NCBI RefSeq assembly: GCF_000284015.1
Contig: NC_016943.1
Coordinates: 4,319,541-4,383,540 of the forward strand
Direction of reading: 5' to 3'
DNA: 64,000 nt
Source of the DNA: Blastococcus saxobsidens DD2
Lineage (GTDB): Bacteria; Actinomycetota; Actinomycetes; Mycobacteriales; Geodermatophilaceae
Shown here piece by piece: positions 17,000 through 25,306 of this stretch (positions are counted from its first letter, which is position 1; each line of letters begins with the position of its first letter). A program made the translations under genes and the position numbers. The notes beneath the pieces are model-generated. The model saw nothing but the letters and a program-made list of their open reading frames with translations. It was not told the origin of the DNA and did not search any database.

Positions 17000-17785
17000 A
17001 TGCCCGACCCCGCCCAGACCGCTCCATCCGACTCCCGCCCGCTGCCCGGCGCCGGCCGCACCGCCGTCGTCACCGGGGCCTCGAGCGGGATCGGCGCCGC
17101 CACGGCGGCGCGCCTGGCGGCCGAGGGCTTCGACGTCGTGATCGGCGCGCGACGCGGGGACCGCCTCGAGAGCCTCGCCGGTTCCATCGGCGCCCGGGCG
17201 CTCCCGTTGGACGTCACCGACCCGGACTCGGTCGCGGCGTTCGTGGGCGCGCTCGACCGGGTCGACGTGCTGGTCAACAACGCCGGTGGCGCGTTCGACA
17301 CCGCCGCCGTGGCCGACGCCGACCTGGACTCGTGGGCGCGGACCTACGAGGTGAACGTGCTCGGCACCGTGCGGATGACCCGGGCGCTGCTGCCCGCGCT
17401 GCGGGCCTCCGGGGCCGGCGACGTGCTGTTCGTGAGCTCCACCGCGGGGCTGATCTCCTACGAGGGCGGGGCGTCGTACACGGCGGCGAAGCACGGGGTG
17501 CACACGCTGGCCGAGACGCTGCGGCTGGAACTCTGTGGCGAACCGGTCCGGGTCATCGAGATCGCGCCGGGGATGGTGAAGACCGCGGAGTTCTCGCTGA
17601 ACCGGACCGGCGACCAGGCCGCGGCCGACGCCGTCTACCAGGGCGTGCGCGAGCCGCTGGTGGCCGAGGACGTCGCCGACTGCATCGCCTGGGCCGTCAC
17701 CCGGCCGCACCACGTGAACGTCGATCTGATGGTCATCCGGCCGCGCGCGCAGGCCGCCCAGCACAAGGTCGCCCGGGAGGGCTGA
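17000..17785 (+). CDS. short-chain dehydrogenase/reductase (SDR) family oxidoreductase
   Basis: A classical SDR of about 261 aa. Visible are the TGASSGIG cofactor loop ([18 protein letters not shown]), VDVLVNNAG, catalytic Ser (VLFVSSTAG) and the [15 protein letters not shown]yr/Lys pair, then [10 protein letters not shown]. Substrate cannot be told. An ATG at 16991 is also possible; 17000 has GAGG at a better distance. It is divergent from mshA by 88 bp and ends near a hairpin shared with murB. Confidence 0.92.
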   Translation: MPDPAQTAPSDSRPLPGAGRTAVVTGASSGIGAATAARLAAEGFDVVIGARRGDRLESLAGSIGARALPLDVTDPDSVAAFVGALDRVDVLVNNAGGAFDTAAVADADLDSWARTYEVNVLGTVRMTRALLPALRASGAGDVLFVSSTAGLISYEGGASYTAAKHGVHTLAETLRLELCGEPVRVIEIAPGMVKTAEFSLNRTGDQAAADAVYQGVREPLVAEDVADCIAWAVTRPHHVNVDLMVIRPRAQAAQHKVAREG

Positions 17786-17816
17786 GCCCGCCCCCTGCGC
17801 CGATGGTGAGCGCGGT

Positions 17817-17845
17817 TGCGCAGTTCCCGGGCGGGAACCTGCGCA
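17817..17845. terminator. hairpin between convergent SDR and murB
   Basis: TGCGCAGTTCCCG pairs with CGGGAACCTGCGCA with one mismatch and a short GG loop, at 17817-17845. It lies in the 99-bp gap between the two stop codons and can serve both directions. Confidence 0.5.
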
Positions 17846-17884
17846 TCAGCGCACCCTGTCGGGGCGAGTTCCTAGGACGAGCGA

Positions 17885-18892
17885 TCAGGGGCGGACGGCG
17901 GTCGGCTCGCGCTCCAGGGTGACGCCGAACCTCTCCTGCACGGTGGCGACGACCTTCTCGGCGAACGCGAGCAGCTCCGCAGCGGTGGCGCCGTCCTCGG
18001 TGGTGAGCGCGAGGCTGTGCCGCGACGACGTCCCGACCCGCCCCTCGCGGGTGCCGCGGCCGAAGCCGGCGTGCTGCACCAGCCAGGCGGCGCTGAGCTT
18101 GACCTGCCCGTCGCCGGCCGGCCAGCTCGGGCAGCCGTCGACGGCGCGCGCGGCCGGCACGATCGGGTTGGTGAAGAAGGACCCGGCGCTGCGGGAGTCG
18201 GGGTCGGCCGGGTCCCAGACCATGCCCTTGCCGCGGCGCAACGCGAGCACCGCCTCGCGGACCGCCCTCAGCGGCGCCGTCTCGCCCACCTCGATCCCGA
18301 GGCTGCGCGCCAGCTCGGCGTAGCCGACGGGCCGGGACAGCTCGCCCGGGTGCAGCGCGAAGCCCACCTCGAGGACGACGAAGCGGCCGGGTTCGCGCTT
18401 GAGCCGGCTGTCGCGGTAGGCGAAGCCGCACTCGGCCGGCGTCAGCGTCTGCTCCGTCTTCTCGGCGCGGTCGTACACCCGGACGGCGGTGAGGGTCTGG
18501 GCGACCTCCTGCCCGTACGCGCCGACGTTCTGCACCGGCGTCGCGCCGGTGAGGCCGGGGATGCCCGACAGCGCCTCCATGCCGGCGAGGCCGGCCTCCA
18601 CCGTGTACGCGACCAGCGCGTCCCAGTTCTCCCCTGCCTGCACCGCCAGCTCGTCGCCGTGCCGCTCGATGCCACGGCTGCGGACGGCGACCACGTCACC
18701 GGGCCAGCCCTCGTCCGGGGCGATCAGGTTGGAGCCCCCGCCGAGCAGCAGCAGCGGGCGGCCGGACTCGTCGGCGTCCCGGACCGCCGCCACCAGCTCC
18801 GCGGCGGTCTGCACCTCGATCAGCCGCTCGGCCGGCCCGCCGACGGCGAGGGTGGTGAGCTCCGCGAGCGGGACGTCGGATCGCAGCTGCAC
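17885..18892 (-). CDS. murB: UDP-N-acetylenolpyruvoylglucosamine reductase
   Basis: A 335-aa FAD enzyme of peptidoglycan precursor synthesis. FAD-binding motifs are present (PLLLLGGGSNLI, GMEALSGIPGLTGATPVQNV followed by GAYGQEV). YRDSRLK is the substrate-binding Tyr/Arg block, and GSFFTNPIVP carries the proton-donor Ser. Length and the single GTG start fit type I MurB. Position relative to mshA and gpm1 matches M. tuberculosis Rv0482. It is divergent from the methyltransferase-like gene. Confidence 0.95.
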   Translation of the reverse strand: MQLRSDVPLAELTTLAVGGPAERLIEVQTAAELVAAVRDADESGRPLLLLGGGSNLIAPDEGWPGDVVAVRSRGIERHGDELAVQAGENWDALVAYTVEAGLAGMEALSGIPGLTGATPVQNVGAYGQEVAQTLTAVRVYDRAEKTEQTLTPAECGFAYRDSRLKREPGRFVVLEVGFALHPGELSRPVGYAELARSLGIEVGETAPLRAVREAVLALRRGKGMVWDPADPDSRSAGSFFTNPIVPAARAVDGCPSWPAGDGQVKLSAAWLVQHAGFGRGTREGRVGTSSRHSLALTTEDGATAAELLAFAEKVVATVQERFGVTLEREPTAVRP

Positions 18893-18926
18893 GGGTCGAC
18901 GGTAGCCGGGACTACGCTCCGCACCG

Positions 18927-19790
18927 GTGAGCGAGCCGGGCAACGAGCACAAGCGCCGGGCCACGCTGCCCCCGCAGCCGCAGCGCAAGGCGCCCCGGCT
19001 CGCTGCCGGACGGGCCCGGGCGCTGGGCCTGCCCACCCGCGGCACCACCAACGCCAACCGCCTGCGCCGGGTGGACCGCTGGCTGCTGGCCACCCAGGTG
19101 CCGCGGCTGCGGGACTCCGCCCGCCCGCTCGTCGTCGACCTCGGCTACGGCTCCTCGGCGGTGACCACGCTCGAGCTGGTGAACCGCCTGGGCCCGGAGG
19201 TGAACGGGCTCGAGGTGATCGGCCTGGAGATCGACCCCGAGCGAGTGACGGCGGTCGAGGCCGACCGCGACCCGCCCCGCGTCGACTTCCGGGTAGGCGG
19301 CTTCGAGCTCGCCGGGCTCCGGCCCGTGCTGGTGCGCGCCTTCAACGTGCTGCGCCAGTACGACGAGGAGTCCGCCGTCCGCGCCTGGGACACCATGCGC
19401 GGGGCGCTGGCGCCCGGCGGGCTGGTCGTCGAGGGCACCTGCGACGAGTGGGGACGGCGCTCGGCGTGGGTGGCGCTGGACGCCGGCGGCCCGCTCACCC
19501 TCACGCTCGCCGCGCGGGTCTCCGACATCGCGGCGCCGTCGGACCTGGCCCAGCGCCTGCCCAAGGCGCTCATCCACCACAACGTCCCGGGGCAACCGGT
19601 GCACGAGTTCCTGCGCGCCTTCGATGCCGCGTGGGCCGCCGCGGCCGGGATGAGCGCGTTCGGCCCGCGCCAGCGGTGGACCGCGGCCGTGGCGGCCCTC
19701 GGCGAGCAGGGCTGGCCGCTGGTCGGGTCCAGCCGGCGGTGGCGGCACGGCGAGGTCACGGTGCGCTGGCCGGCGGTCGCGCCGGTCTGA
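18927..19790 (+). CDS. class I SAM-dependent methyltransferase-like protein
   Basis: A 287-aa protein. The N-terminal 35 residues are basic (KRRATLPPQPQRKAPRLAAG). Then comes a Rossmann-like motif I (PLVVDLGYGSSAVTTLELV), motif II acid (EVIGLEIDPERV) and motif post-II (AFNVLRQYDE). The C-terminal half resembles no family I can name. Substrate unknown. A TACGCT box eight bases before the GTG and no Shine-Dalgarno sequence point to a leaderless message. It is followed closely by a second SAM-fold gene. Confidence 0.78.
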   Translation: MSEPGNEHKRRATLPPQPQRKAPRLAAGRARALGLPTRGTTNANRLRRVDRWLLATQVPRLRDSARPLVVDLGYGSSAVTTLELVNRLGPEVNGLEVIGLEIDPERVTAVEADRDPPRVDFRVGGFELAGLRPVLVRAFNVLRQYDEESAVRAWDTMRGALAPGGLVVEGTCDEWGRRSAWVALDAGGPLTLTLAARVSDIAAPSDLAQRLPKALIHHNVPGQPVHEFLRAFDAAWAAAAGMSAFGPRQRWTAAVAALGEQGWPLVGSSRRWRHGEVTVRWPAVAPV

Positions 19791-19801
19791 GCCCTGGCAC
19801 G

Positions 19802-20650
19802 ATGGCCCCGGTGAGAGTGCCGCCGGGACCGACCGCCGTCGCCGGCGGCACCGCCGAACTGCTCGCGGACGCCGACCGCGACGGCTCCTGGCTGCTCATG
19901 GTCAACGACACCCCGCAGTCGCACGTCGACCTCGAGGACCCGGCGCACCTGGAGTTCGAGTACGTCCGCCGGATGGGTCACGTGCTCGACCTCGCCGCCG
20001 AACCGGGCGCGCCGCTCGACGTCGTGCACCTCGGCGGCGGGGCGCTGACCCTCCCCCGCTACGTGGCCACCACCCGGCCCGGATCACGCCAGCGGGTCGC
20101 CGAGTTCGACCAGCCGCTCACCGACCTGGTCCGCGGCCACCTGCCGCTGCCCCGCAACGCCCGCATCCGGGTCCGGGCCGCCGACGCCCGCGAGGCACTG
20201 GAGTCGATGCACGCGGCGAGCGCGGACGCCGTCGTCACCGACGTCTTCGCCGGCGCCCGCACGCCGGCGCACCTGACGACCGTCGAGTTCGCCGCCGAGG
20301 TGGCGCGCGTCCTGCGGCCCGGCGGCGTCTACGCCGCGAACGTGGCCGACGGCCCGCCGCTGCGCTTCGCCCGTGCGCAGGTCGCCACGCTGCGGACGGC
20401 GTTCCGGCACGTCTGCCTGCTGGCCGAGCCGGGCACCCTGCGCGGCCGCCGCTTCGGGAACATGGTGGCGGTCGCCTCCGACGCCGACCTGCCGCTGGCC
20501 GCGCTCAGCCGCGCGTGCGCCCGCGACCCGATGCCTTCGCGGGTCGTCGACGGGGCGGACCTCGACCGCTTCACCGGCACGGCGCAACCGGTGCACGACG
20601 CCGGGGCCACCCCCTCGCCCGAGCCGCCCGAGGGCGTGTTCAGCCGCTGA
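19802..20650 (+). CDS. spermidine synthase-like (PABS-domain) protein
   Basis: About 282 aa with a polyamine-synthase-like fold: NDTPQSHVDLEDPAHLEFEY mimics the QS-H-D entry block, and DVVHLGGGALTLPRYVATT is the SAM/dcSAM loop. ADAVVTDVFAGARTPAHLTT replaces the usual DAIIVDSTDP region. The conserved catalytic Asp pair is altered, so it may not make spermidine. The start is uncertain (ATG 19802 or GTG 19811). It is 11 bp downstream of the methyltransferase-like gene and probably cotranscribed. Confidence 0.78.
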   Translation: MAPVRVPPGPTAVAGGTAELLADADRDGSWLLMVNDTPQSHVDLEDPAHLEFEYVRRMGHVLDLAAEPGAPLDVVHLGGGALTLPRYVATTRPGSRQRVAEFDQPLTDLVRGHLPLPRNARIRVRAADAREALESMHAASADAVVTDVFAGARTPAHLTTVEFAAEVARVLRPGGVYAANVADGPPLRFARAQVATLRTAFRHVCLLAEPGTLRGRRFGNMVAVASDADLPLAALSRACARDPMPSRVVDGADLDRFTGTAQPVHDAGATPSPEPPEGVFSR

Positions 20651-20658
20651 GCGCGCCG

Positions 20659-20678
20659 GCGCCGGGCAGACCCGGCGC
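20659..20678. terminator. hairpin GCGCCGGG-CAGA-CCCGGCGC
   Basis: A perfect 8-bp stem with a CAGA loop, directly after the stop of the spermidine synthase-like gene and before the convergent DUF2516 stop. Confidence 0.6.
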
Positions 20679-20689
20679 GGGGAACCTGG

Positions 20690-20977
20690 TTACCAGCTGT
20701 TGCCGCGGGGCAGGCCACGGACGGCGGGGCGCACGTCGACCAGGTACACGATGGCTGCGATCACCGCGGGCAGCCCCAGCAGCGACATCGGCGTCTGCGT
20801 CCAGAAGATGATCAACGCCGCCAGGCCGGTGATGGCCGCCCAGCCGGGCTTGCTCAGCTTGCCGGCCGCCACGTACCCGGCGGCGGGCCGGATGACGGCG
20901 TCCGCGAACGCCCAGACGGTCAGCGCCTGGGACGCCACGTAGAGGATGAGCAGCAGCCACCCGTCGAACACGCCCAT
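20690..20977 (-). CDS. DUF2516 family membrane protein (Rv0476-type)
   Basis: A 95-aa membrane protein with three hydrophobic segments (FDGWLLLILYVASQALTVWA, AAITGLAALIIFWTQ, SLLGLPAVIAAIVYLVDVRP). The GKLSKPGWAAITGLA turn is the DUF2516 hallmark. It lies downstream of the HbhA-like gene, as in M. tuberculosis, separated by a strong hairpin. Function unknown. Confidence 0.88.
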   Translation of the reverse strand: MGVFDGWLLLILYVASQALTVWAFADAVIRPAAGYVAAGKLSKPGWAAITGLAALIIFWTQTPMSLLGLPAVIAAIVYLVDVRPAVRGLPRGNSW

Positions 20978-21069
20978 GCGGCCAGCCTACCCGCGCGCGC
21001 GGGCAGTCCGACCCGCTCACCGGGCCGACTCGCCCGGACGGGGCAGCCCGGAGCAGACCCAGGACGCGA

Positions 21070-21107
21070 CAGGGCCCCGGAGCGCTGGTCGCAGCTCCGG
21101 GGCCCTG
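21070..21107 (-). terminator. strong hairpin downstream of the HbhA-like gene
   Basis: CAGGGCCCCGGAGC and GCTCCGGGGCCCTG form a perfect 14-bp stem with a 10-base loop, 17 bp after the stop of the HbhA-like gene. Confidence 0.75.
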
Positions 21108-21123
21108 GTCGACGACCGTGCCG

Positions 21124-21885
21124 TCAGTTCTTCTTGGCCGGCACGGCGGTGGGGTCCGACCGGCGGGCCGTGCGGGCGCGGGTGACCCGGACCGAGGTGG
21201 CCGGGGACTTCTTGGTGGCGGCGCTGTTCTTCTTGGCCGCCGGCTTGGCCTTGGGGGCGGCAACCGGCTCCTCGGCGACCTCGGCCACGGTCGCCTTGGT
21301 GGAGTCGGCGGTCTCCCGCACGGTCTCCTCGGCCGTGGTGGCGGCCTTGTCGGCCTTGGCTGCGGTCTTCTGCGCGACCGAGGTGACCTCGTCCGACGCC
21401 TCGGAGACGGCCTCGGCGGCCTCTTCGATGGCGTCCTCGACCGCGTCCTCGACGGTGTCCACGGTCTGCTCGGCGCGCCGGGCGATCCGGCGGACACCCG
21501 GCTGACGGCGCAGCTCCTCGACGACCTCCGCGCCGCGTCCGGCCAGGGTCTCCACGGTCGTGGTGGCCTGGGTGCGAGCGGTCGCGACCAGCCCGGTGAC
21601 GGTGCTGCGCAGCGTCTCGGGGCGGACGACGGTCGCCAGCTGCTGGGCGGCGGTGCGCGCGGTCCCGGCGGCCTCGGTGGCCCGGGTGCGGGCCTCCTTG
21701 ACGGCCAGATCGGCCTGCACGGTGGCCTCGCCCGGCAGCGCCTCGGCCTTGGAACGGAACGAGGCGACGGCGGTGCGGGCCCGCTCGACGGCCAGGTCAC
21801 CGGCGCCGATGGCGGCCAGGAGGTTGGTCCTCGTCACGGTTGCGACGGTCTCGCCGTACTGCTTCGCGGTCTGGGTGGGGGACAT
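21124..21885 (-). CDS. HbhA-like protein with coiled coil and Lys/Ala-rich tail
   Basis: A 253-aa protein similar to mycobacterial heparin-binding haemagglutinin in design. The first 150 residues are helical with heptad-like spacing (TNLLAAIGAGDLAVERARTA). Then comes an acidic/Ala stretch (VEDAVEDAIEEAAEAV), and the tail is KAKPAAKKNSAATKKS-like, ending RTARRSDPTAVPAKKN. In mycobacteria the Lys-rich tail binds polyanions; here an envelope or nucleic-acid-binding role is only inferred. The ATG at 21885 has AAGGAG five bases upstream. It follows the XRE regulator (Rv0474-Rv0475 order) after 34 bp. Confidence 0.82.
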   Translation of the reverse strand: MSPTQTAKQYGETVATVTRTNLLAAIGAGDLAVERARTAVASFRSKAEALPGEATVQADLAVKEARTRATEAAGTARTAAQQLATVVRPETLRSTVTGLVATARTQATTTVETLAGRGAEVVEELRRQPGVRRIARRAEQTVDTVEDAVEDAIEEAAEAVSEASDEVTSVAQKTAAKADKAATTAEETVRETADSTKATVAEVAEEPVAAPKAKPAAKKNSAATKKSPATSVRVTRARTARRSDPTAVPAKKN

Positions 21886-21919
21886 GCCGACTCCTTCAGG
21901 AGGGAGGGTGGGGGGAGGT

Positions 21920-22384
21920 TCAGCTGGCAGCCGGGGAAGCGGCCCGGTGCTCACGGACGTAGGTCTCGTAGAGCTCGAGCAGGACGGCCTTGTGCCGCTC
22001 GGACAGTGCGTCGTCGTTGCGGATCGCCGCCACGGTGTCCGGGTTCCCGGTACGCCGGTCGAGGATCCCCGCCTGCTCGTAGAGCGTCTCGGCGGAGATC
22101 TTCAGGCCCCGGGCGATCGACGCCAGGATCTCCGCCGACGGCTTCCGGAGACCCCGCTCCACCTGGGACAGGTAGGGGTTGCTGACACCGGCCGTGCGGG
22201 CCAGCTCGCGCAGCGAGACACGCGCGGCGCTGCGCTGCTCGCGGATGAAGTCGCCCACCGACGAGCTGACCGACGAGACGCGGGGCGTCTCGGCGACCGA
22301 CTCCGCCACGCTGCCGGCGACCCGGTCCACCGTTTCCCGGACCGTGGTCACCTGCTCGCGGACGAACTCACCTGGGGTCTGCAC
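21920..22384 (-). CDS. XRE-family helix-turn-helix regulator (Rv0474-type)
   Basis: About 154 aa. A Cro/C1-type domain spans roughly residues 45-105: DFIREQRSAARVSLRELART, AGVSNPYLSQVERGLRKPS and ILASIARGLKISAETLYEQA. The C-terminus is a short helix. I prefer GTG 22384 over GTG 22390 because a TAGCGT -10 ends at 22392, which places the transcription start on or near 22384. Translation would then be leaderless. It precedes the HbhA-like gene and very likely controls it and itself. Confidence 0.88.
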   Translation of the reverse strand: MQTPGEFVREQVTTVRETVDRVAGSVAESVAETPRVSSVSSSVGDFIREQRSAARVSLRELARTAGVSNPYLSQVERGLRKPSAEILASIARGLKISAETLYEQAGILDRRTGNPDTVAAIRNDDALSERHKAVLLELYETYVREHRAASPAAS

Positions 22385-22391
22385 GCCCACG

Positions 22392-22440
22392 ACGCTAGCC
22401 CCGGGTGCTAGCTATTGCAAGCGGATCGGTTAGCACCCGG
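22392..22440 (-). promoter_or_regulatory. promoter and operator of the XRE-HbhA operon
   Basis: On the minus strand TTGCAA and TAGCGT (22397-22392) are separated by 17 bp, a near-consensus sigma-A promoter. It is overlaid by a perfect 10-bp inverted repeat: CCGGGTGCTA (22401-22410) and TAGCACCCGG (22431-22440) with a 20-bp spacer that contains the -35. An extra GCTAGC half-site lies at 22394-22399 on the -10. The layout is that of an autorepressor operator. Confidence 0.65.
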
Positions 22441-22472
22441 GCGTGAACACCCTCACAGTGCGAAGAGCCAGC

Positions 22473-23411
22473 TCAGGGGTTGAGCGCTGCAGCTCCCCGG
22501 ACTTCACCGACGACGCCGTCGCCACCGGGCACCCCGGGGCGCGCCCACGGAGCAAGCACCTCGGCCGGCACCGCCAGCCGGCGCAGCCCGGCACTCAGCG
22601 CCGGGGTCCGGCCGCGGTCACCGCCGTCGTCGAGCTTCAGCGCCACCGCACCGGCGCCGGGCAGCGCCGCCACGTGCACGCCGTCCGCCCCGCCCTTCAC
22701 CAGCAACCCGGAAACCGCACCCATGAGGTCGGTGTCCTCGCGACCGGTGCCGGCGACGAACCAGGGATGGGCGCGCATCGCATCGGCGACGGCACGCTCG
22801 CGGGACCGGTCGGGCGCCTCCACCAGGGACAGGACCCCGCGCGCCAGCCCGGTCAGCGACAGCGCGTGCTGGGGCGCGCCGCACCCGTCGACGACGACGG
22901 CACCCACCGGCTCCCCCGCCGCCTCGGCCAGCCGCGCCTCGACCGCCTGCTGGAGCGGGTGCTCGCGCCGCAGGTATCCCGACGTCGGCCAGCCCGCCGC
23001 CACGCAGGCGGAGAGCATCGCGGCGTGCTTGCCCGAGCAGTTCATCGCCAGTCGCTCGGCCGCCCGGCCGTCCGTGAGCCAGGCGGCCCGGGTGGCCTCG
23101 TGCTGGGGGAGCGCCGGCGGGCAGCCCAGGTCCTCCGGGCCGAGGCCGACGGCGGCGAGCATCCCCGCGACCAGGTCGCGGTGGCCGTCCTCACCGCTGT
23201 GCGAGCCGGCCCCGATGGCCAGCTCCGCACCCGACCGCGGCGCCCAGCCCGCCGCCAGCAAGGCGGTGGCCTGCACCGGCTTGTTCGCCGATCGCGGCAG
23301 CACCGACCGGCCGACGTCGCCCACGGCGAACCGGACCGCGGCGTCGGGGCCGAGCACCACGAGCGCGCCCCGGTGCACCGACTCCAGGAACCCCGAGCGC
23401 CAGACCTCCAC
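22473..23411 (-). CDS. asparaginase (L-asparaginase II / AnsA-like family)
   Basis: A 312-aa protein of the bacterial asparaginase family first seen in Rhizobium. Recognisable blocks: VEVWRSGFLESVHRGALVVL, RSANKPVQATALLAAG (catalytic Lys and Ser region), AIGAGSHSGEDGHRDLV, LAMNCSGKHAAMLSACVAAG and VVDGCGAPQHALSLTGLARG. It hydrolyses asparagine to aspartate (family knowledge). The GTG at 23411 is the only in-frame start with a full N-terminus. Neighbours do not add functional context. Confidence 0.9.
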   Translation of the reverse strand: MEVWRSGFLESVHRGALVVLGPDAAVRFAVGDVGRSVLPRSANKPVQATALLAAGWAPRSGAELAIGAGSHSGEDGHRDLVAGMLAAVGLGPEDLGCPPALPQHEATRAAWLTDGRAAERLAMNCSGKHAAMLSACVAAGWPTSGYLRREHPLQQAVEARLAEAAGEPVGAVVVDGCGAPQHALSLTGLARGVLSLVEAPDRSRERAVADAMRAHPWFVAGTGREDTDLMGAVSGLLVKGGADGVHVAALPGAGAVALKLDDGGDRGRTPALSAGLRRLAVPAEVLAPWARPGVPGGDGVVGEVRGAAALNP

Positions 23412-23503
23412 GAGGACGGGGTTGTCAGGCCACAGGTCTTCTCGGCCACCCTGCAGGGGCCCACCGTGAGCCTGCGAACGGTGCGGCGCAGGGTGGTCCT
23501 TCG

Positions 23504-24064
23504 TCAGTGCCGGCCCTCGTCGGCCAGCAGCGCGGCCACGTCGGCCTCGCCGTCGCGGTAGCGCCGGCCGAGCTCCCCGGCCAGCCCGTCCATCACCTGT
23601 TGCACTCCCCGCCGCCGCTCCGACAGGCCCTTCTCGGCCTCGGCCAGCGACCGTGCGGCGCTCTCCAGCGACTCGTCCGAGAGATCGGTGATGGCCGACA
23701 GGTCCGCACCACGGGTCAGCGAGTTCACCCAGGACTCGTAGTCCTCCGGCCGCGCGGGCTGCACCGTCTGGTGCCGGCCCAGGCCGTGCGCCGGCCCGCG
23801 GCCCTTCTCCGCCAGGATCTCCGGCAGCAGGTCGACCAGCGACCGCCCGTCGTGCTCGGCCCGCCGCTGCAGTTCCCGCTTCACGATGTCCAGCCGCCCC
23901 TGCAGCAGCCGGCGGGTGTAGGAGAGGTTGACCTCCTCCTGCTCCGCCTCACGGCGCAGCCGCCGCACGTCGGCCATGGGCAGCCGCACGGCCTCCTCGA
24001 GGAAGGACGGGTCCAGCAGCGCGTCGACGGCGGCACCCCCGGCGGGGGACGGCTGGGTACTCAC
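23504..24064 (-). CDS. rsiG: RsiG-type anti-sigma factor with two c-di-GMP-binding motifs
   Basis: A 186-aa, mostly helical protein. It carries the motif E(X)3S(X)2R(X)3Q(X)3D twice. Copy 1 uses Glu44, Ser48, Arg51, Gln55 and Asp59 (EVNLSYTRRLLQGRLD). Copy 2 uses Glu144, Ser148, Arg151, Gln155 and Asp159 (EKGLSERRRGVQQVMD). In Streptomyces venezuelae RsiG this pair forms the antiparallel coiled coil that binds c-di-GMP and then sequesters the sporulation sigma factor WhiG (established). The target here would be a WhiG/FliA-type sigma factor outside the window. Both motifs are perfect. It is often mis-named in databases as an ABC-transporter protein. Confidence 0.88.
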   Translation of the reverse strand: MSTQPSPAGGAAVDALLDPSFLEEAVRLPMADVRRLRREAEQEEVNLSYTRRLLQGRLDIVKRELQRRAEHDGRSLVDLLPEILAEKGRGPAHGLGRHQTVQPARPEDYESWVNSLTRGADLSAITDLSDESLESAARSLAEAEKGLSERRRGVQQVMDGLAGELGRRYRDGEADVAALLADEGRH

Positions 24065-24187
24065 GGGGTGGCCTCCAGGTGCGGGACACCCGGCATCCGG
24101 GCATCGGCGGTGGTCATCGACGGGCGCTGGGCGGAGCGTAGGTCAGCGGGACCGGCCTGCCCAGCCGGAGCGGGGCGACCGGGGTGC

Positions 24188-25306
24188 TCACCCGATCGTC
24201 GCAGACCGGACCGCCCGGACCCGGTCGCGCACCGCGGCCTGGGTGTCGTCCAGCGCGGCGGGGGCGTCGTCGGGGTCGATCGCGGCCGTCGAGCCCCCCA
24301 CGGTCAGCGCCGCGTCCGGCGCCACCGACTGCTTGACCAGCGCCAGCGCGACCACGCCCAGCTCGTGGTGCCGGACGACGCTGCCCACCCGGCCGACCGT
24401 GCGGGTCCCGGACAGGACCGGCTCCCCGGGGGCGGGCAGGTCCTCGCTGACACCGTCGAGGTGCAGCAGCACCAGCCGGCGCGGCGGACGGCCGAGGTTG
24501 TGCACCCGGGCCACGGTCTCCTGGCCGCGGTAGCAGCCCTTCTCCAGGTGCACGGCGGTGCTGAGCCACTCCAGCTCGTTCGGGATGGTGCGGTGGTCGC
24601 TGTCCACGCCGAACCGCGGACGCCGGGCCTCCACGCGCAGCGCCTCGTACGCCGAGATGCCACTCAGGCCCGCGCCCGCTGCCAGCAGGCGGTCGGCGGT
24701 GGCCCCGATCCCGGCGCGCGGCACGAGGAGATCGAACGCAGCCGCACCGCCGTCCCCGATCGGCGGCATCCGGCGCACCCAGCCGCCGCCGGTAGCCGCG
24801 ACGGCGTAGGGGGCTCCGGGCACGGGCAGGCCCGCCGTCGCGAGCACCCCGGGAGCCTGCGGGCCGGCGAGGGTCAGCACCGCCCAGGCGTCGGTCGCCA
24901 GCCGGGGCTCCACCCGGAGCATGAAACGCATCCGCTCGAGGAAGGCGTGCAGCGCCGCACCGGTACCCGGCTCGACGTCGGCCCACGTGGTACCGCCCAG
25001 GTCGGTCACGACCAGGTGGTGCTCGACGTGGCCGTTCGGGCTGAGCACCAAGGCCTCGCTGCCCGAGCTGTCGCCCAGCTGCTCGAAGTGCTGGCTGGTG
25101 ATGCTGTGCAGCCAGGACAGCCGGTCGGCACCGGGCACCGAGAGGACGTCGCGGTCGCTGCGGTCGACCAGGCCGGCGCCCTCGGCGAGCGCACGCTGCT
25201 CGCGCAGCGGATCGCCGTAGTGCGCGGCGACGGCGCGTGCGACGTCCGGCGCCACCTCGACGGGCACCGCCCCCGGACGGGAGAGGAGGGGTGAGGGCGT
25301 GGTCAT
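24188..25306 (-). CDS. ygfZ: folate-binding protein YgfZ (GcvT-like)
   Basis: A 372-aa GcvT-fold protein that supports iron-sulfur cluster assembly or repair using folate. The diagnostic KGCYRGQETVARVHNLG motif with its conserved Cys is present, and the N-terminal region has RDVLSVPGADRLSWLHSITS. It overlaps the upstream Fur-family gene by 4 bp (ATGA), a pairing also seen with Streptomyces nur (recalled). I chose ATG 25306 over the longer frame because it coincides with the fur stop. Confidence 0.92.
   Translation of the reverse strand: MTTPSPLLSRPGAVPVEVAPDVARAVAAHYGDPLREQRALAEGAGLVDRSDRDVLSVPGADRLSWLHSITSQHFEQLGDSSGSEALVLSPNGHVEHHLVVTDLGGTTWADVEPGTGAALHAFLERMRFMLRVEPRLATDAWAVLTLAGPQAPGVLATAGLPVPGAPYAVAATGGGWVRRMPPIGDGGAAAFDLLVPRAGIGATADRLLAAGAGLSGISAYEALRVEARRPRFGVDSDHRTIPNELEWLSTAVHLEKGCYRGQETVARVHNLGRPPRRLVLLHLDGVSEDLPAPGEPVLSGTRTVGRVGSVVRHHELGVVALALVKQSVAPDAALTVGGSTAAIDPDDAPAALDDTQAAVRDRVRAVRSATIG

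Noticed and set aside
21124..21885. HbhA-like protein as a virulence adhesin
   Set aside because: HbhA-type proteins with Lys-rich tails are common in non-pathogenic Actinomycetota; nothing here indicates host interaction.
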